64,000 nt of DNA, taken from assembly GCA_963969495.1 (NCBI GenBank), contig OZ018337.1, positions 81,860,148 through 81,924,147 of the forward strand. The letters run 5' to 3'. Under the pieces are notes generated by a model. It did no database searches and was not told the origin of the DNA. It worked only from the letters and a program-made list of their open reading frames with translations. Position 1 is the stretch's first letter; each line of letters begins with the position of its first letter. Shown here piece after piece: positions 34,094-47,071 of this stretch. A program made the position numbers and the translations under genes. Origin of the DNA: Ceratothoa steindachneri. Its lineage: Eukaryota; Arthropoda; Malacostraca; Isopoda; Cymothoidae.

Positions 34094-34153
34094 GAGGAAA
34101 GGTTCCATCAGGATATTAAGTGCATAGAGGAAAGACACCAAGGAACATGGGAC
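34094..34153 (+). pseudogene. Scrap of the family seen at 47-49 kb
   Basis: Twenty codons read RFHQDI, then a variable stretch, then RHQGTWD. They match the block near the C terminus of the pseudogene at 48740-48810 (ERFHQDIGVME ... QGKWD). No other part of the protein is visible nearby. This small fragment shows that the family is repetitive in this genome. Confidence 0.6.
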
Positions 34154-37100
34154 ATTAATCGCTCCTTTTGAGCGCCTATATCAGTTTATTGGCTCACTTT
34201 AATCTATTATTTCAATATTCTGTGACATTTTTCTTAGAGTTAAGGAAAAAACTACAAGATTTTTCTGATCTAATTTGTGTTTAATTTATCCAATTTGTAT
34301 TCTTATATTGGTCAGTCTCTTCTTTTGAAATAATCTATGAGTTATTGGAGTTGGTTTCTTTCCCTACCTCAATTATATCTTCAATTAGGCTGAATCTAGT
34401 ATTTTCTTTCATTCTTCTAAAATAGTTGCTGTCTCTCAACTATAATTTTCGAAATGTTCTCCTTTAGGGCTGTATTTCTTGGTGATAGCAACGTATCTTT
34501 GTAAGTAGTTCGGATTTATGCCTTTATTCATGTAATCTGTTTAGCTTTAACCAATTTTATAAAAAGTGAAATTAAAAAACATTTTCTGATAGAAAAACGT
34601 TAATGTAGTGAAAATATATGAAGTAACACCGAAATTTAATGCACCCTGATCTTTACCCTTCCTCCATTTAGACTTACTATTTAAGTTTATTCATTAAAAA
34701 GCGACAAGTTACGAAGAAATCACCAAGATAAAGAATTTGAAATATGGTATGTTAAAAGGTTGAAATAATAAAGGAAGTATGTAAATATGCGTGAGAGGTG
34801 CATGAAAGATTAACTCATAGAAGAGACAAGGTGAAGTGCTGAGATATGGAGTGAGCGCAATTTGTTAAACCTGTGTATGTTATCAAGTCATATCCCCATG
34901 CAGGAATTGACTCCCATTCACCCATTCTTCCCTCTATGCAGGCAATGAATTCGAATTGTCCAGCATTTAAAGACTTCCACAAACACATTCCGCAAAATAA
35001 TTCCGCGTTTCATGCTGACCCCATCCCATCCGGTTCCTTCGGTGTTAGTTATATATAAACTGTTTCCACCAAAGTCTTTAATAAGACCCGATCTTCCGGC
35101 GGGGACAGAAGTCATTGTACCATTCCTTCAAACTGTGATATTAAATTAGGTCCACCTACAGCAAAATACTTTCAGGAATACATTCTTTTAAAGTCGGATT
35201 CAAATCAAATCTCCTTCCGAGGATAAAATTCCATAAACCCATTCCCCAGAACGAGTTCAAATTAACATATGATGTAAACCTACATCGACCCCAAAACCCC
35301 TTTGAAAACTGAAATTCTAAAGAAAAAAAATGACTCGTTAAACGCTGCGTCTTCAATATTTTTATTGATATTTCTAAATCTTGCATCAGTGCCCTTTTAG
35401 TCCGGTTAACCTAAGATGTGTGAAATGATTGAAGAAATAAAGGGTGCTTGATTTCCTTTAATTATTTGTTCTTTTGAAGCATTTTAATATTTCGGATTAT
35501 ATTAACCATCTTCACATTTGTTAGTTTTCACAAATCTGGTGACCAATGATGTTTTTGAGCTCCAGATGGACGTTTTTTCATGCAGAAGTCCAAGAAAATT
35601 GTCACTGCTGATTCATTTTTCACATTATTCTATCTTTATTTATTATCTTCGTATTTCTGAAGTCTATATGCAGTCCATACCATACCTTCCATCTTTCCTC
35701 ATAACACATAAATGTTTTCCTTTTCTAATAATGAATTCGCTTTACAGTTTTTCAAATCTCTTTATTTTATAAATTAATTTACTGGCAATCGTTTTTTTTC
35801 GATCGATCTATGGAAATGTTGATTAGTGGATTTAATGATCCGTAACCTTTGTTTTTCATATTTCTTTCTTATTTAAACTAATAAACAAGTAATTATTAAA
35901 AGGTACATAATACAAAGAATAACGCCTTTTTCAACTTTCGACACAAAAGGTAAAGTCGAACGTCAGAAACATGTCTATTTGCTTACCTCATTCAAACGGT
36001 TGATCAAACTTTAAAAATCAGACTGGTTTTGGGATACTTAGGCGAATTTAAGAAAAATTCAACAATAGAAAAGTAAAATCAGCCCAATTATATAATAATT
36101 TCCCTCTGCACCCCGTTTAAAAACTCCTTCGCGTAAAAAACTAAGTCTTTTTAAATGAAAAGCTTGTATGGGCTATTTTTCCTAGAGGAAATTATAGTTC
36201 AAAGAAACTTTTGTTCAGAATTCACTGTAGTCGGATGTATACATGTGCATTTATAAGAGTCCTTAGCATTTGAATTCGAGAACCTTGCACTGAAATGTGG
36301 AAAATATTCCAAATAGCCTCGCTTGCTGCTCTCAGCAAAACATGGTAAAAAAGAAATGGATAAAGGAGAGAGAGAAAGTTTATTGTTGTGGATGAATTTC
36401 TCGAAGGCGACTAAAGGCAAAATTGAAGACCGGTTTTCAAGCAAGCATAAATAGAGAAGATAATAGACATATATGTGCCATTTCTTTTTTTCATTGGAAT
36501 TCATCGCTAAGAACTAAATAAAAATAAAGTCTTAGGAAAAGTAATTCCAAATTAGATTATTTAAACAAAGTGATTTGATCGAAGATCCTGCAGCATTGCA
36601 AAGAGGAGATGTCGCAAAAGTATTACAATATTGATAAGATCAATTTATTTGAGGTTCGAAAGACAATCTTTAATCTTAAGAAAGAAATGAGAACTTTCAT
36701 TGAGGAGCAATGGAAGAGCTGGAGTAACATAAAAATAAAACTGATAATAAAGAAAAAACATGAATAATTGTAACTATTAAGGTTAAAACGTGATAGTAAC
36801 AAAAATATAAGATGTCATTGCTAAGCTTACGCATTTTATTTATTTTTTTTTCCTGCCTGAGTAAAGTAGAATAAAGTATTCTACGTTAAAATATTTTTTA
36901 AAAAGTACAAAAAAATCATACTAGAAAAGGTTAAGATACTCGATTTTCTGCTTTGTCATAGCTATTCGTCTTTATAGAAGAAGACAAAAATAAAAGAGAC
37001 AATAATAGTAGGAGCAGAGAGGTATTACCCTAAAATACATACATATATAAACTGAAATCATATCAAGAATTTAGTCGATATCTTTCAAGTATAAACCTAG

Positions 37101-39290
37101 TTAAAATAGCTCTAACAGAAGAAGAAAGGCTTATAAATTAATGCGATTAGTGTATAAACAAAATAACTTAACCAATACTATAGGTTTTCTCTATAGCATA
37201 TTGAAAAGATCGCAAAACTTCAATGTTTCATCTCTGTAACATGTTTTAACTAATATCACAATCCGTCAAGAAAACTTTTCGCTCTCTTTTAAGTTATAAT
37301 CCATATATCTTTTAATTATGCTTTTGAGTTTTCATAAACAAAGCGCAAAAAGGTTTGATAATAGATATAATCTATTAACTTGGATTCACTAAGAAAATGA
37401 CAATATTTGAAAATCTCCTCTTGAAGGATTTCGTAATACATATAAGTTCGTAATAGGAGAAGTAACATTCATTCTGAACTCCTGAAAATGAACTATAGTT
37501 TCTAAAACTTTTTTAGCTCGCAAAAAGTTATGATTATTGCCAGAGAATAAAACGAATTTCGGTACCCAGCCCATTTTGTATGCAGCTATATTATTTGAAC
37601 CATAATATTATATTTGCCCCAAAGAGCGATTAAAAAACAAATGTAGTTCCATAACTTTCAGAAAATTCTGAAATATCCTCTCGTTTAATTATGTTATTGC
37701 CTTTTAGAAACAAGAATAATAGATAATCATAAAGTATTACATTTAACCTGAAAAATAAATTCGAAGGACTATTTCTTTTTATTTAAAATCTTCATCTGTT
37801 CAATTATGGGGACGCTGTCACTAATCAGTTAGTATGGTAAGATACCTGAAAAATTAATGAACTTTGTTTGTACACCAAATGCGAAATATTTAATACTTTG
37901 GGCATTATGGAATTCTAATCATATTTCTGATTATGAGAAATGGTCATACAAACAATTTCTTCTACCGTTTCTTTTTCCTGTCATTAATCCTTTGTCTCTC
38001 AACTCTTTCTTTTATTTATTTAGCTATGTACAACTATATTGATTAATAATCAAAGATTTTCTTGTTACACTGCAATATGAAGGTAGAATTAAGCGGTAGG
38101 AAAGGAAATGAAGTTCAAATAGCCTTAAGGCAGGTTTGGAATATTGTCATCACAGGGAAGTGTTGTAATATTTTAATTGAAATATATTAGAGAGTCTTGT
38201 AGCATCTTCTCCTCTCTAATTATATTTCAAGATATTAGAGGAAAAAGGAAGGTTCAAGCTTTTAATAAATGATTTTAGTAGTTACAGAAACAAATAGTAT
38301 AGTAATATGTGTGTGTAAACGAAGTTTAAGTTCTTGGCTTTTAGTGCGTGATTACAGAAAAACTTTGCCTCCAGTGTTGGTAGGGTTTTCTATGCCTTAC
38401 TTCTTCCAAAGTATCTCACAAGCATCTCGCAAGGCGACAAATCACATTTACAGCAACCAACGCTCTTCGGAGTGCAGAGATGAATCCTGCAGAAGATGAG
38501 GGGCTTAATACCACTTACACCGAAACTAAGCAGAGATAAGAAAATTAGGTAATGTGGCTCTGATCCAAGATGGTTCCTTAATAACTTTATTTAGAAATTA
38601 CATTAATTTGAGCATAATTATTATAATTATTCCCAAGGTTGTTTTCGCGAAATTAATTATACATAATGATTATAAACTTGCCAATACGAAGAAAAGAGGG
38701 TAGAAGATATGAAACAAGAATTAAAACCCTATTTCCGTTTTAATATCTAAGAAAAGAGAAACATTCATATAATTAATATACATCCATACGCCATGTCTTA
38801 TATTTATGAAATCCGATTTACAATTTAAAGTGAAAATGAAGTTTTCAATCAAATGAAGACAAATTTAATTCTCTACATAAAGAAGGAAGAGATGTGATTT
38901 AAAGGAAATGCTAGTGAACTCGATTTTCCTAACAGTTTACATAATACCGTGAATCGAAACAAAATTGTTAGGAAATACGAGTATTTTCTAATTTACGGAA
39001 GAGAAGAAAAAAAAGGAAAGAATAGAAAAAAACAAATAGCAAAGTCACAATCATTCTGAAATGAGGGAAGACAATAAACTGGTGAATTAAGGGAATATAA
39101 AATATTGTGAAAGATGCAAAGTCCAGGTATCAAAGTTTTCGTTATAATTAATATGAGTAGCGGAAAAGAAACGAACAGGTCCCTATTTTGTGAATAAAGA
39201 AGCTTTCATTACTAAAAGGAAGAAACGAAGACGAAACTAATGTTAACAAGGTCTACGACCAAAAAGTCGCGTGCTCTCCTTATTCTGATT
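34154..39290. other. Unassigned AT-rich interval
   Basis: Five kilobases with no frame above about 100 codons and no recognised motif. A somewhat GC-richer patch at 34890-35230 is of unknown nature. Confidence 0.4.
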
Positions 39291-39297
39291 TATGATC

Positions 39298-39545
39298 TTA
39301 TAAAGCAACATAATGATTTCAAATTTCATTAGAATCGGCCGAATAGCTAGGATGTTATTGCCAAAACAAAATAATTCATGGGCTAACATTGGGAGGACCA
39401 TGAATTATCTGTCATTCGAAAGAGAATGTAAAACAACATAAGGATTTCGAGTATCTTTAGAATCGGCCGATTAGTTACAATGTTATTACAAAAAAAAACG
39501 GGGACCAACAGACCGACTAACCGACTAGACTCGCACGCGACTAAA
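39298..39545. repeat. Tandemly placed TE-tail-like repeats
   Basis: Two related 60-65-bp segments, at about 39298-39362 and 39425-39492, share AAGATTT/TAGAATCGGCCGA and ATGTTATT. The second is followed by a short ACCGACTA-type tandem. AATCGGCCG-containing segments leading into short GAC-rich tandems are common at the 3' tails of several arthropod transposon families. The family cannot be assigned. Confidence 0.35.
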
Positions 39546-39549
39546 AACG

Positions 39550-41679
39550 ACCAGGACGAGAAAGTTTCATGGTTCGCAATGATAAAAATGAGTTGGCAAT
39601 TATTTGATAACTTCATAAAAGTTTGGTAAACCTTATTAGAGTTAAGGAGACCTTTATTTGAGCAATAATTTACCATAAATGACCGATAAGGTCCTGTGTT
39701 AAGGATAATTTAATGTGTTGAGAAACATAATAAATGCAAAAAACAGTTAATGGTCATAGAAAGAGGGCTTTCGATCAAAGCGTGGGAGTTTACGACAGAG
39801 CCCAAATCGTGTCTTATTGTGGCAGAAACTCGCGTTCTTGTTTCCTCTTTCAGCTGATTTATATTATTTTTTATATAAAATGTCTTGTTCCCGTCTTTAT
39901 CCACCTACTTTGCTGCCCCATTCTACAATCAATGAGTTATATTATATATGTTCAATATAGAATGGTTTGGATTTTTCGTTACCTCGATACTGAAAGAGAC
40001 TTTTGATCCCGCTAAGGGTTAATGTCTAACCATTTTAATCAATTCTCTTTTAATTAAAATTATATAAGATGTACAAGTTTGTAGTGAATTTTCGAGGTTA
40101 ATGAGGAATTTTTTTTAGAAAAAATCTGCTAAATTAGTCTTCTCTCACTATCAATTTGGTCTAGAAAGGAAAGATAGAGTGCCATTAAGGCCAGACCAAT
40201 TTGCACAATTTAGGAAGATCCTCTTCCAGATATTATGGCTAAGCGTGGCTCGCACTCCTCGAGATGAGACCTCTCAGATTGATGACCAACGCCGCATTTG
40301 AGATGCTTCTCACGTGATCTCATATTTTCCAGTTAGGTCAAACCATTTGCAAATTAATTACGATCAAAGGATTGAGTAATCCACTCAAGAACATAAATAT
40401 TCCTTTTCAACAACTATTCTTTAATCATGGTCTGTGAGGTTATATCTTCCTCAATGTTGAAATCGAGAAGGTGTGTAATCAATCAGCAATGTTGAACCTT
40501 ATTCAATCCATCTTTAGACCGTTTTCAAACAGCTCACCCATCTATATTACCAGTGATACTTTGCCTCAATACTCAGTTAAATTAAATTAGTTAATGCAAC
40601 TAACTTCCTCGTAAATTTAAAAATGTAATTGGAAATTATTTCGGTGTAATTGAAAGATTAAAATTATGCTTGTGAGAAGAGGCTCCTTCGGTTACCGCTG
40701 AATATAGTCGAAGGATCGCAGTTATTGTTATACTAAAGCATTATTTGTGGCTAAAGAGACTGATGAGTGTAAGGAAGCTTCAGTATGAAACGTCAAATCT
40801 ACGGCCTTAAATGGACAAATGCAGATGTCCCTCGCCCGTCTAAGTGGTCGCTTTCCCGAAGCAATACTCATCAGTTGGTCTTGCATGATATTGAGTTTTG
40901 AAGATGAGTACAACTCTACCTCATTTATCCCTTTAAATGTCATCTCAGTAGTTAGTATTTGTGTAATGCATTCATTGTTCTCTGCCAGACCTGCTACTTG
41001 ATCCCCTTTGAGATGTCATTTGTCCCCAAAGTTTTTAAGCGGTTGGTATAGCAATGATGGGGCTAACTTTATACTTCATCGTAACACCTGTGGTATACTC
41101 CTCATCCATGCTAAGCAAGTGGCTGTATCTAAAAAAGATTAATCTAACAGCAAACAAAACTGTATCAAATGGTTATTTTACCTGTTGTTTTTTAATCAAA
41201 GTAAAAGGGATCGTTTTCAAGCACTCGTTATTCGGCAACATAAATAAAAAATATTGACTAATAGTTTATATTATTGAAGCTATTTAGTTTAAAGACCTCA
41301 TGAAGTTAGCCTACTACATGGCGATCTTTACAAGGAATGAATTAATTGGGCCTTATTCTTTCTTCATACGATCAATTAATAATTAAATGAATAATTTCGT
41401 CGTTCGACTCTCGAAGCCTTCAAATGTTGGAATATTTTTACCATAATGCAAATGAGGTATTACAAGAGCTCAAAATCGAGAGTGATTCATAAAAATGTAC
41501 TAATTATTGAATTTGGTATCCTTTTTTCTATTTAGTCAAGAATCGGGATTAACACCAGAAAGCATTCAGTTTCGAATGAAAAATTCCATAAGAATCCCAG
41601 CCACATAGAGGGATGATAACTTGCATCCAAGCCCTTTACTTGGCTATAACCTTTGCAAAGACACTTTTGTAATATTCTC
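39550..41679. other. Unassigned interval
   Basis: A GC-richer zone at 40690-41000 has short frames on both strands, none recognised. The remainder is AT-rich. Confidence 0.35.
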
Positions 41680-41829
41680 TCAAGTAGCTAGAATTCGCTC
41701 GCTCTTTATGACCAAGAAGATTTTTCCAAATTTTCTTCGCAGGTTAGAATTTTGTTGTAATTCTGAAAACATAAAAAAATGGATGTGATTAAGATCAGGA
41801 CTGGAAGGTGACCATTTATTCAGTACCAT
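41680..41829 (-). pseudogene. Mariner-like transposase scrap
   Basis: A 49-codon minus-strand frame containing KWSPSSPDLNHIHFFMFSEL. This corresponds to the third-acid block of mariner-type transposases (W-P-x-SPDLNPxDFFhWSxL), with the final Asp changed to His. The flanks are not recognisable. Probably the worn remainder of one element. Confidence 0.55.
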
Positions 41830-43399
41830 AACGACGAAAGGTCTGATTGACTAAGAACTACTGGTTCTAAACCTAGGTTCATTACTCCCAGTTTCAAAAA
41901 GCAAACAGGTTCCTTTTTCAACTTTATTGTCAATTAGATGTGTATATCTTTTTCGAAAAGCCTTGACAAGACACTGAATTTGTGACCTTAACTCAAAATG
42001 TCTAATTATCTAACCTAGCGCCATTTTCTCTTTCTAAGCTCTAGTACATTATTGTGTAAATTTGAGATGCGCTTAGATTACAGAGACAATTTGATGACAT
42101 TTGATATGACTAGTAGAACATGCAAGGACAGTATTAATTAAATCATCTCATTGGTTCATGATTCAGTTTAAAAATAGGCAAAAATAAATAAAAAACAAAG
42201 AAAAAAGAAATAAACATTCGTTTCGAGACCAAACTAAAGATTTTTTTAAGGTTTTGAGACAAAACTGAGTAGTGTGATTGAATTTAATTTAGCCCTGACG
42301 CTATAACACAACCCAAAATGAAAAACTGCATTATTTTAATTTTGGCTTGACCTAATGTGAAGAATCGCTGTTATGTATCTATCTCCTCTCCCCTCAGTTT
42401 TACTTAAGGAATTGACTTTTTACCATTATTTTATTCCTAGAAATGTATCAACTCCTTGATGTTATTTATATTGAAATGTATTTACTTTATTGATTTTATA
42501 ATTAGTATAATTTCCACCAGTGTCTATAACTAGTCTCTTTCTTTCAAGATTTGTGCATTCTGATGAGGAATCTTTAATGAGATGAACCTAGTGGTTGTGT
42601 TGATAGATCTTTAGGGAAGCAGTCAAGCTGAAGATTAGAATTATATAGTAATATTATGTTTGTTAATTAAAAAAGGGATTTAAACGACTTCGACAATAAG
42701 AAAGAAATTGGGCTTTGAGTGATAATAGCAGATTGAAGGGTAAAAATTATGATTCATCAATTGAAAAGATTATCAGCAACGAAGGTATAGAGCTAAGAAT
42801 GTATGGCTTAGCTGTTTTTATTAAAGCCGTGGCTGAAAAAGCAAGGTAGAATAAATTGACGTTCTTGCAGGAAATATCTTTCTAGAGAAAGCGTGCGATG
42901 TACAGATAGATAAGTGCGCTTTCATGATCAATGATTTTATGAAGTAGATAAGACCATTGGTTGTAGATAAAAATATTTTTGAATATCTGGAGGAATTGGG
43001 AAGGGATTTATGAATTGTGAATAAAAATGTGGGTGATTTTGTCATTGTGAATGTAAAATTAATAAATGAGAATAGATTTTGATGGAAAGAAAATAAATAT
43101 ATGAGCTTATCTCTCTTTTTTGGGAGACAATCTCAAGGTTACTAGGGTGGACAGGCTGATTGAAATTGTTTTTAGGGGAATTCACTAATTCTTAAACAAT
43201 GAATACAATTCAGATGTTTCATTTTTATGTAAGATAACTCTATTGTTTGTCAAATTTACGCTAAATTTGGGGATCTTATAATGTCCCTTAGAAGATAAAA
43301 TGAGTCGGGAATTTGCTATTTAATAAATTGAACTCAATCTTTATAAACCCTTTAAAAATTGGTTCCTTCTTTATTGTATAAGACCCCACTCTTTGTCTC
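41830..43399. other. Unassigned AT-rich interval
   Basis: No supported feature. Confidence 0.4.
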
Positions 43400-44960
43400 A
43401 TGTGCTCCGGATTAGTGCATTTAAATTTATTTAGCCTAAATGTTATTTGGAAACGTACATTGGATTTTCAGATCACCTTTTCAAGGTTTGCATTGATGCT
43501 CACTTTCTAACCTTTGGACATCCGCCTCAAATTGTCCATTTTCAGGGCTCTTAATCTCCTCTCTCCTTCCATAAAATACTCTTACTCCTCCAGCAAAGCA
43601 CAAACAACATCAGAATCCTCTCACAAATCTTCTACTCCCATTCCACACTCCAAACCTTAGCATTAACTAACGCTCAGATCATCCATCCATAGAAAACATT
43701 ATGTTCGATACGCATTGCATCTTTACCCCTCTTAGTCACCATAATCACACATTCTTTAAATATTTCACTTGTTCAAAGGTATTATCACTCTCACCATTAT
43801 TACTCTCATTATAACCTCAGACACAATAGCCATTATCTCAATTTATTACGAATTCACTCTTAGCCCCCTCCTCACACTCCCTCACTTTCAAAGGTTTTGA
43901 ACGGCATTCCTAATTCCCCCTAACTCTCTCTCTCTCACTAATCCCAATTCATCAGCATAGACTAACATTGATCAAAAGCATCTCTCACCATTCGTCATCT
44001 CTCTTTCAATTATTTGCTTCATTGCCATTCCAGCCTTCTCTCTAAGTACTTGATCCAGGAAGATATTAAATAGCCATGTCAAAATCACCATATTTTCATA
44101 CCCACCCAGACTTATATGTAAAATCACTCAATGAACACTCCATACCTCATCAGAACCTTGCCATATTGCTTCTCTTTTTTAGGGAATCATAAGCTTTATC
44201 CAGATCCATGAATTCAGAATTAACCTAACATCTATTAACCAGTGCGTTTTAACGACCGGTTCCTGTAAATAATTTATCCAGACAATTTATGTTTTTACAT
44301 ACATTATTCATCACAAACCAATCAATCCCTGAGGTATCGATATTATTTACCCAATCTAAGTTTTTGTTCCACCCCCCTTTCTTACAAAACTAAACTGACT
44401 TCCGACCTGTATTTCTTCCATTCAGCTCGTTCTTTTGCCGTAATAAAACTGCACAATCACAGCATTCCTCCAGTCTTCCAGGAGTCGTACACTTACAATT
44501 GCCTCACAACAAAGCCACTAGATACATTCTACAACACAATTACCACCACAGTTTAGCAACTCAATGTCTTTACCTTTTACTCCGACAACTAATACAATTA
44601 GCACCTCAAAAACCCATTCATGCTGAACTCGTCCATGCCCTGATTGAGCACCTGGTTTAAACTCAAAATTCCACACATGTTTTCATTCTTTTCTTCGTTT
44701 ATAGGCACAAAATTCGCTCGCCTTCTACCTTTAACGTGCTTATCAAACTTAGTCTTTAATTCTTCTTGTTGTGCTTCACGCATTTTTATCAAATTGGTTT
44801 CTCACCTTTCTCCTTTCTTTCCAAAAATGTTTCATTCACAACTCAGGATTCTCATTCATCTTTTTTCCAAATGATTGATTACCCGCTTTATTACTCTGGT
44901 CCTTCAGTTGTTTCGCTCCTCTTTCCCCCCTTGTTTGCATTCATCAGCATCCTTCTGTAA
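43400..44960 (-). pseudogene. Degenerate non-LTR retrotransposon reverse transcriptase
   Basis: On the minus strand, RT blocks of a LINE appear in order. First come SFVRKGGGT (about 44365-44390; QxGFRxGRGT in intact relatives) and FMDLDKAYDS (44184-44213, first catalytic Asp). WLFNIFLDQVLREK (about 44040-44085) and LVYADELGLV (about 43940-43965, YADD box changed to YADE, 43948-43959) follow. Upstream near 44600-44650 is a weak match to the MDEFSMNGF segment, and downstream an FKYL-like block. Numerous stops and shifts make it non-functional. This RT type (MDLEKAYDRV ... WLFNxYxDxVxRE) is common in crustacean and insect genomes. Pyrimidine-rich composition on the plus strand sets the region off from its flanks. 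Confidence 0.75.
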
Positions 44961-47071
44961 GTGCACCTTCTGTTCAGTAGAGACTGAGCAATTCATAACA
45001 ACATTCCTTATTTTAGGGTTTTGCCTTTTATTTCTAATCCTACCACATGCATGACCTTTGCATGACCTACTTTACTTTGAGTAAAGTACTTCAGATATGC
45101 TCCATCCCACCTTAACCGTTATCTTCTCTCTCATTCCAAGAATTCTCACATGCTTTCCATTTCACTTTGATTCAATCACTTCTGATTCCACCTTCCTCTA
45201 CTATTCGCCTCACCTTCTTCCCTATTCAGCAAACAATTTAATCTTTTTTCTGAATTAACGAATTTTCCACTCATGGGTTTATTAAATCTGTTTATCCCGC
45301 CACTTTTTATCCAATTTTATTTTTCCAGGTCAACCAAATTCTCCCCTTATTCCTTTTCCTTTATTTCCCCTCTTCGTCCATTAATGCTTAATGTTTTCAC
45401 AAAAATCTACCTGACATCGACGATACTTCAGCGATCCACCATAAGTGAGATCATCGCATTCTTCCTATTCCATTTTGTTCGGTTTTTTTCTCTCGCATAA
45501 ATCATTTGCGGATTAAATCTACCAAAAACTTCGTGCGAGAGACTGAATATTTAATTGACTTCCCTGTAAATAATATTTGCATTTATGTATGAATGGTTAT
45601 GAATATTCAACCAAACTTTCATTAGCTATCGCATATATCTAGTTTTGCGAGTGTGATCGAAAGCTATTTTGTTAACAATACACATATACCACCACTTTGC
45701 CTGAATTCTAATGCTAGCGTCTCTCTAGCCTCCGCCCTTCTTGACTTTAATAATGTTTAAGTGATTTCGTTGGTTTAATTATCAAATGGGGCCTCAGACC
45801 TTGGTGTATATTTACAGTGAAATTACATGATCTTCAATTAGAATAAACAATATGATAAAGTTGAGTTTTTGATTCCATTGAATGCGTAGCGTTTAAAGAT
45901 TTGTTTAGACTCCGCAATATCAGAGATATTCATAATTTTAATTTTAATGCGTAAGATTTCTATTATTTACCTCTAAATACTGTATATCCTCTTCACTACT
46001 TATTTTGTATTAGTTTTAACGTAATATATAATTAGATTAACTTGTGGAAAACTATCAACTATTATTTTCTGCGATAAACTCAGTATATTAGCTATATTCA
46101 AAGTTTGAATAGTTTTTTTTTACTTGAAGGTAGAAAAAACCCGGAAGTTTCATTACAAACTAACTGAAACTTTATGCAACTTTTTGGTATTGTTGTGTCT
46201 TTGTTTCCAAGAAGGACCACAAACAAGTTGGCAATAATTGTGCAAAAGTTTTTTGTGCCGTCCCAAAGAATTTTTGGAACCAACCAAGAAATCAGATGTA
46301 TTAGTTCATACAACCACTTCACAACTTGTTTTAGACCTTAGGAGTATTCATCTTCTTCGGCGGTGAACAAAGTAGTTTGTGACAATTTAACTAATTTATA
46401 ACAATTTAAATATGCTGAATGTCTTACAGAGAATCCTGCTTCAGCATTAAAGGGCAGCTCTAAGATAGAGTGTAAACGAGAGAAAAAAAGAGAAAGCGAA
46501 TCGAAATAATGGTGTGAGAAAGATATAAGTGGGAGAGAAAGAGAGTATTTCGAGCTCTAGTTTTCCTTGCTCCTTCTGCCATGTCAGAATTTCCTCCTTT
46601 ATTACTACTCATAGCTCTATCTATCCGATATATTCCTGAATAGACTCTCCTAATATCCCTTACTATCTTCATTCCCCTCACATATTTCTATCTACCATCA
46701 TTTATTATAAGAAGGCCGATTTCTCTTGACTTTGGTATCTTCTTGGACAGAGCTTAGAAAGCCGTCAAATATCTCTGTTCAACGGTGCTTCTCTGTCGAC
46801 TAACTTGTTTATCCAGCCATTTGGGGAGTCATGGACAGATCTAAAGTATGTATTAAATGACAGAATAAAACGACGAGAAGTGTGGAGAGTTACACTCACT
46901 ACAACAAAATATCCCATCTAGTTGTCTTTCGGACTTTTAACTTTCTCTATCTACGACCGTTTGAAAGATATTACAAATTAGCCTAATGTAATGAAATTTA
47001 TGGGGTACGGGTAAAGCTCACTTACATTTGTCGCTAATTTATTTATTTTCTTTTTCAGGTTTTTATGATGA
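44961..47071. other. Unassigned interval
   Basis: Pyrimidine-rich to about 45500, which may be further worn LINE sequence; thereafter AT-rich. No supported gene. Confidence 0.35.

Noticed and set aside
36199..36504. 101-codon minus-strand frame
   Set aside because: Low-information composition, no motif, no context.
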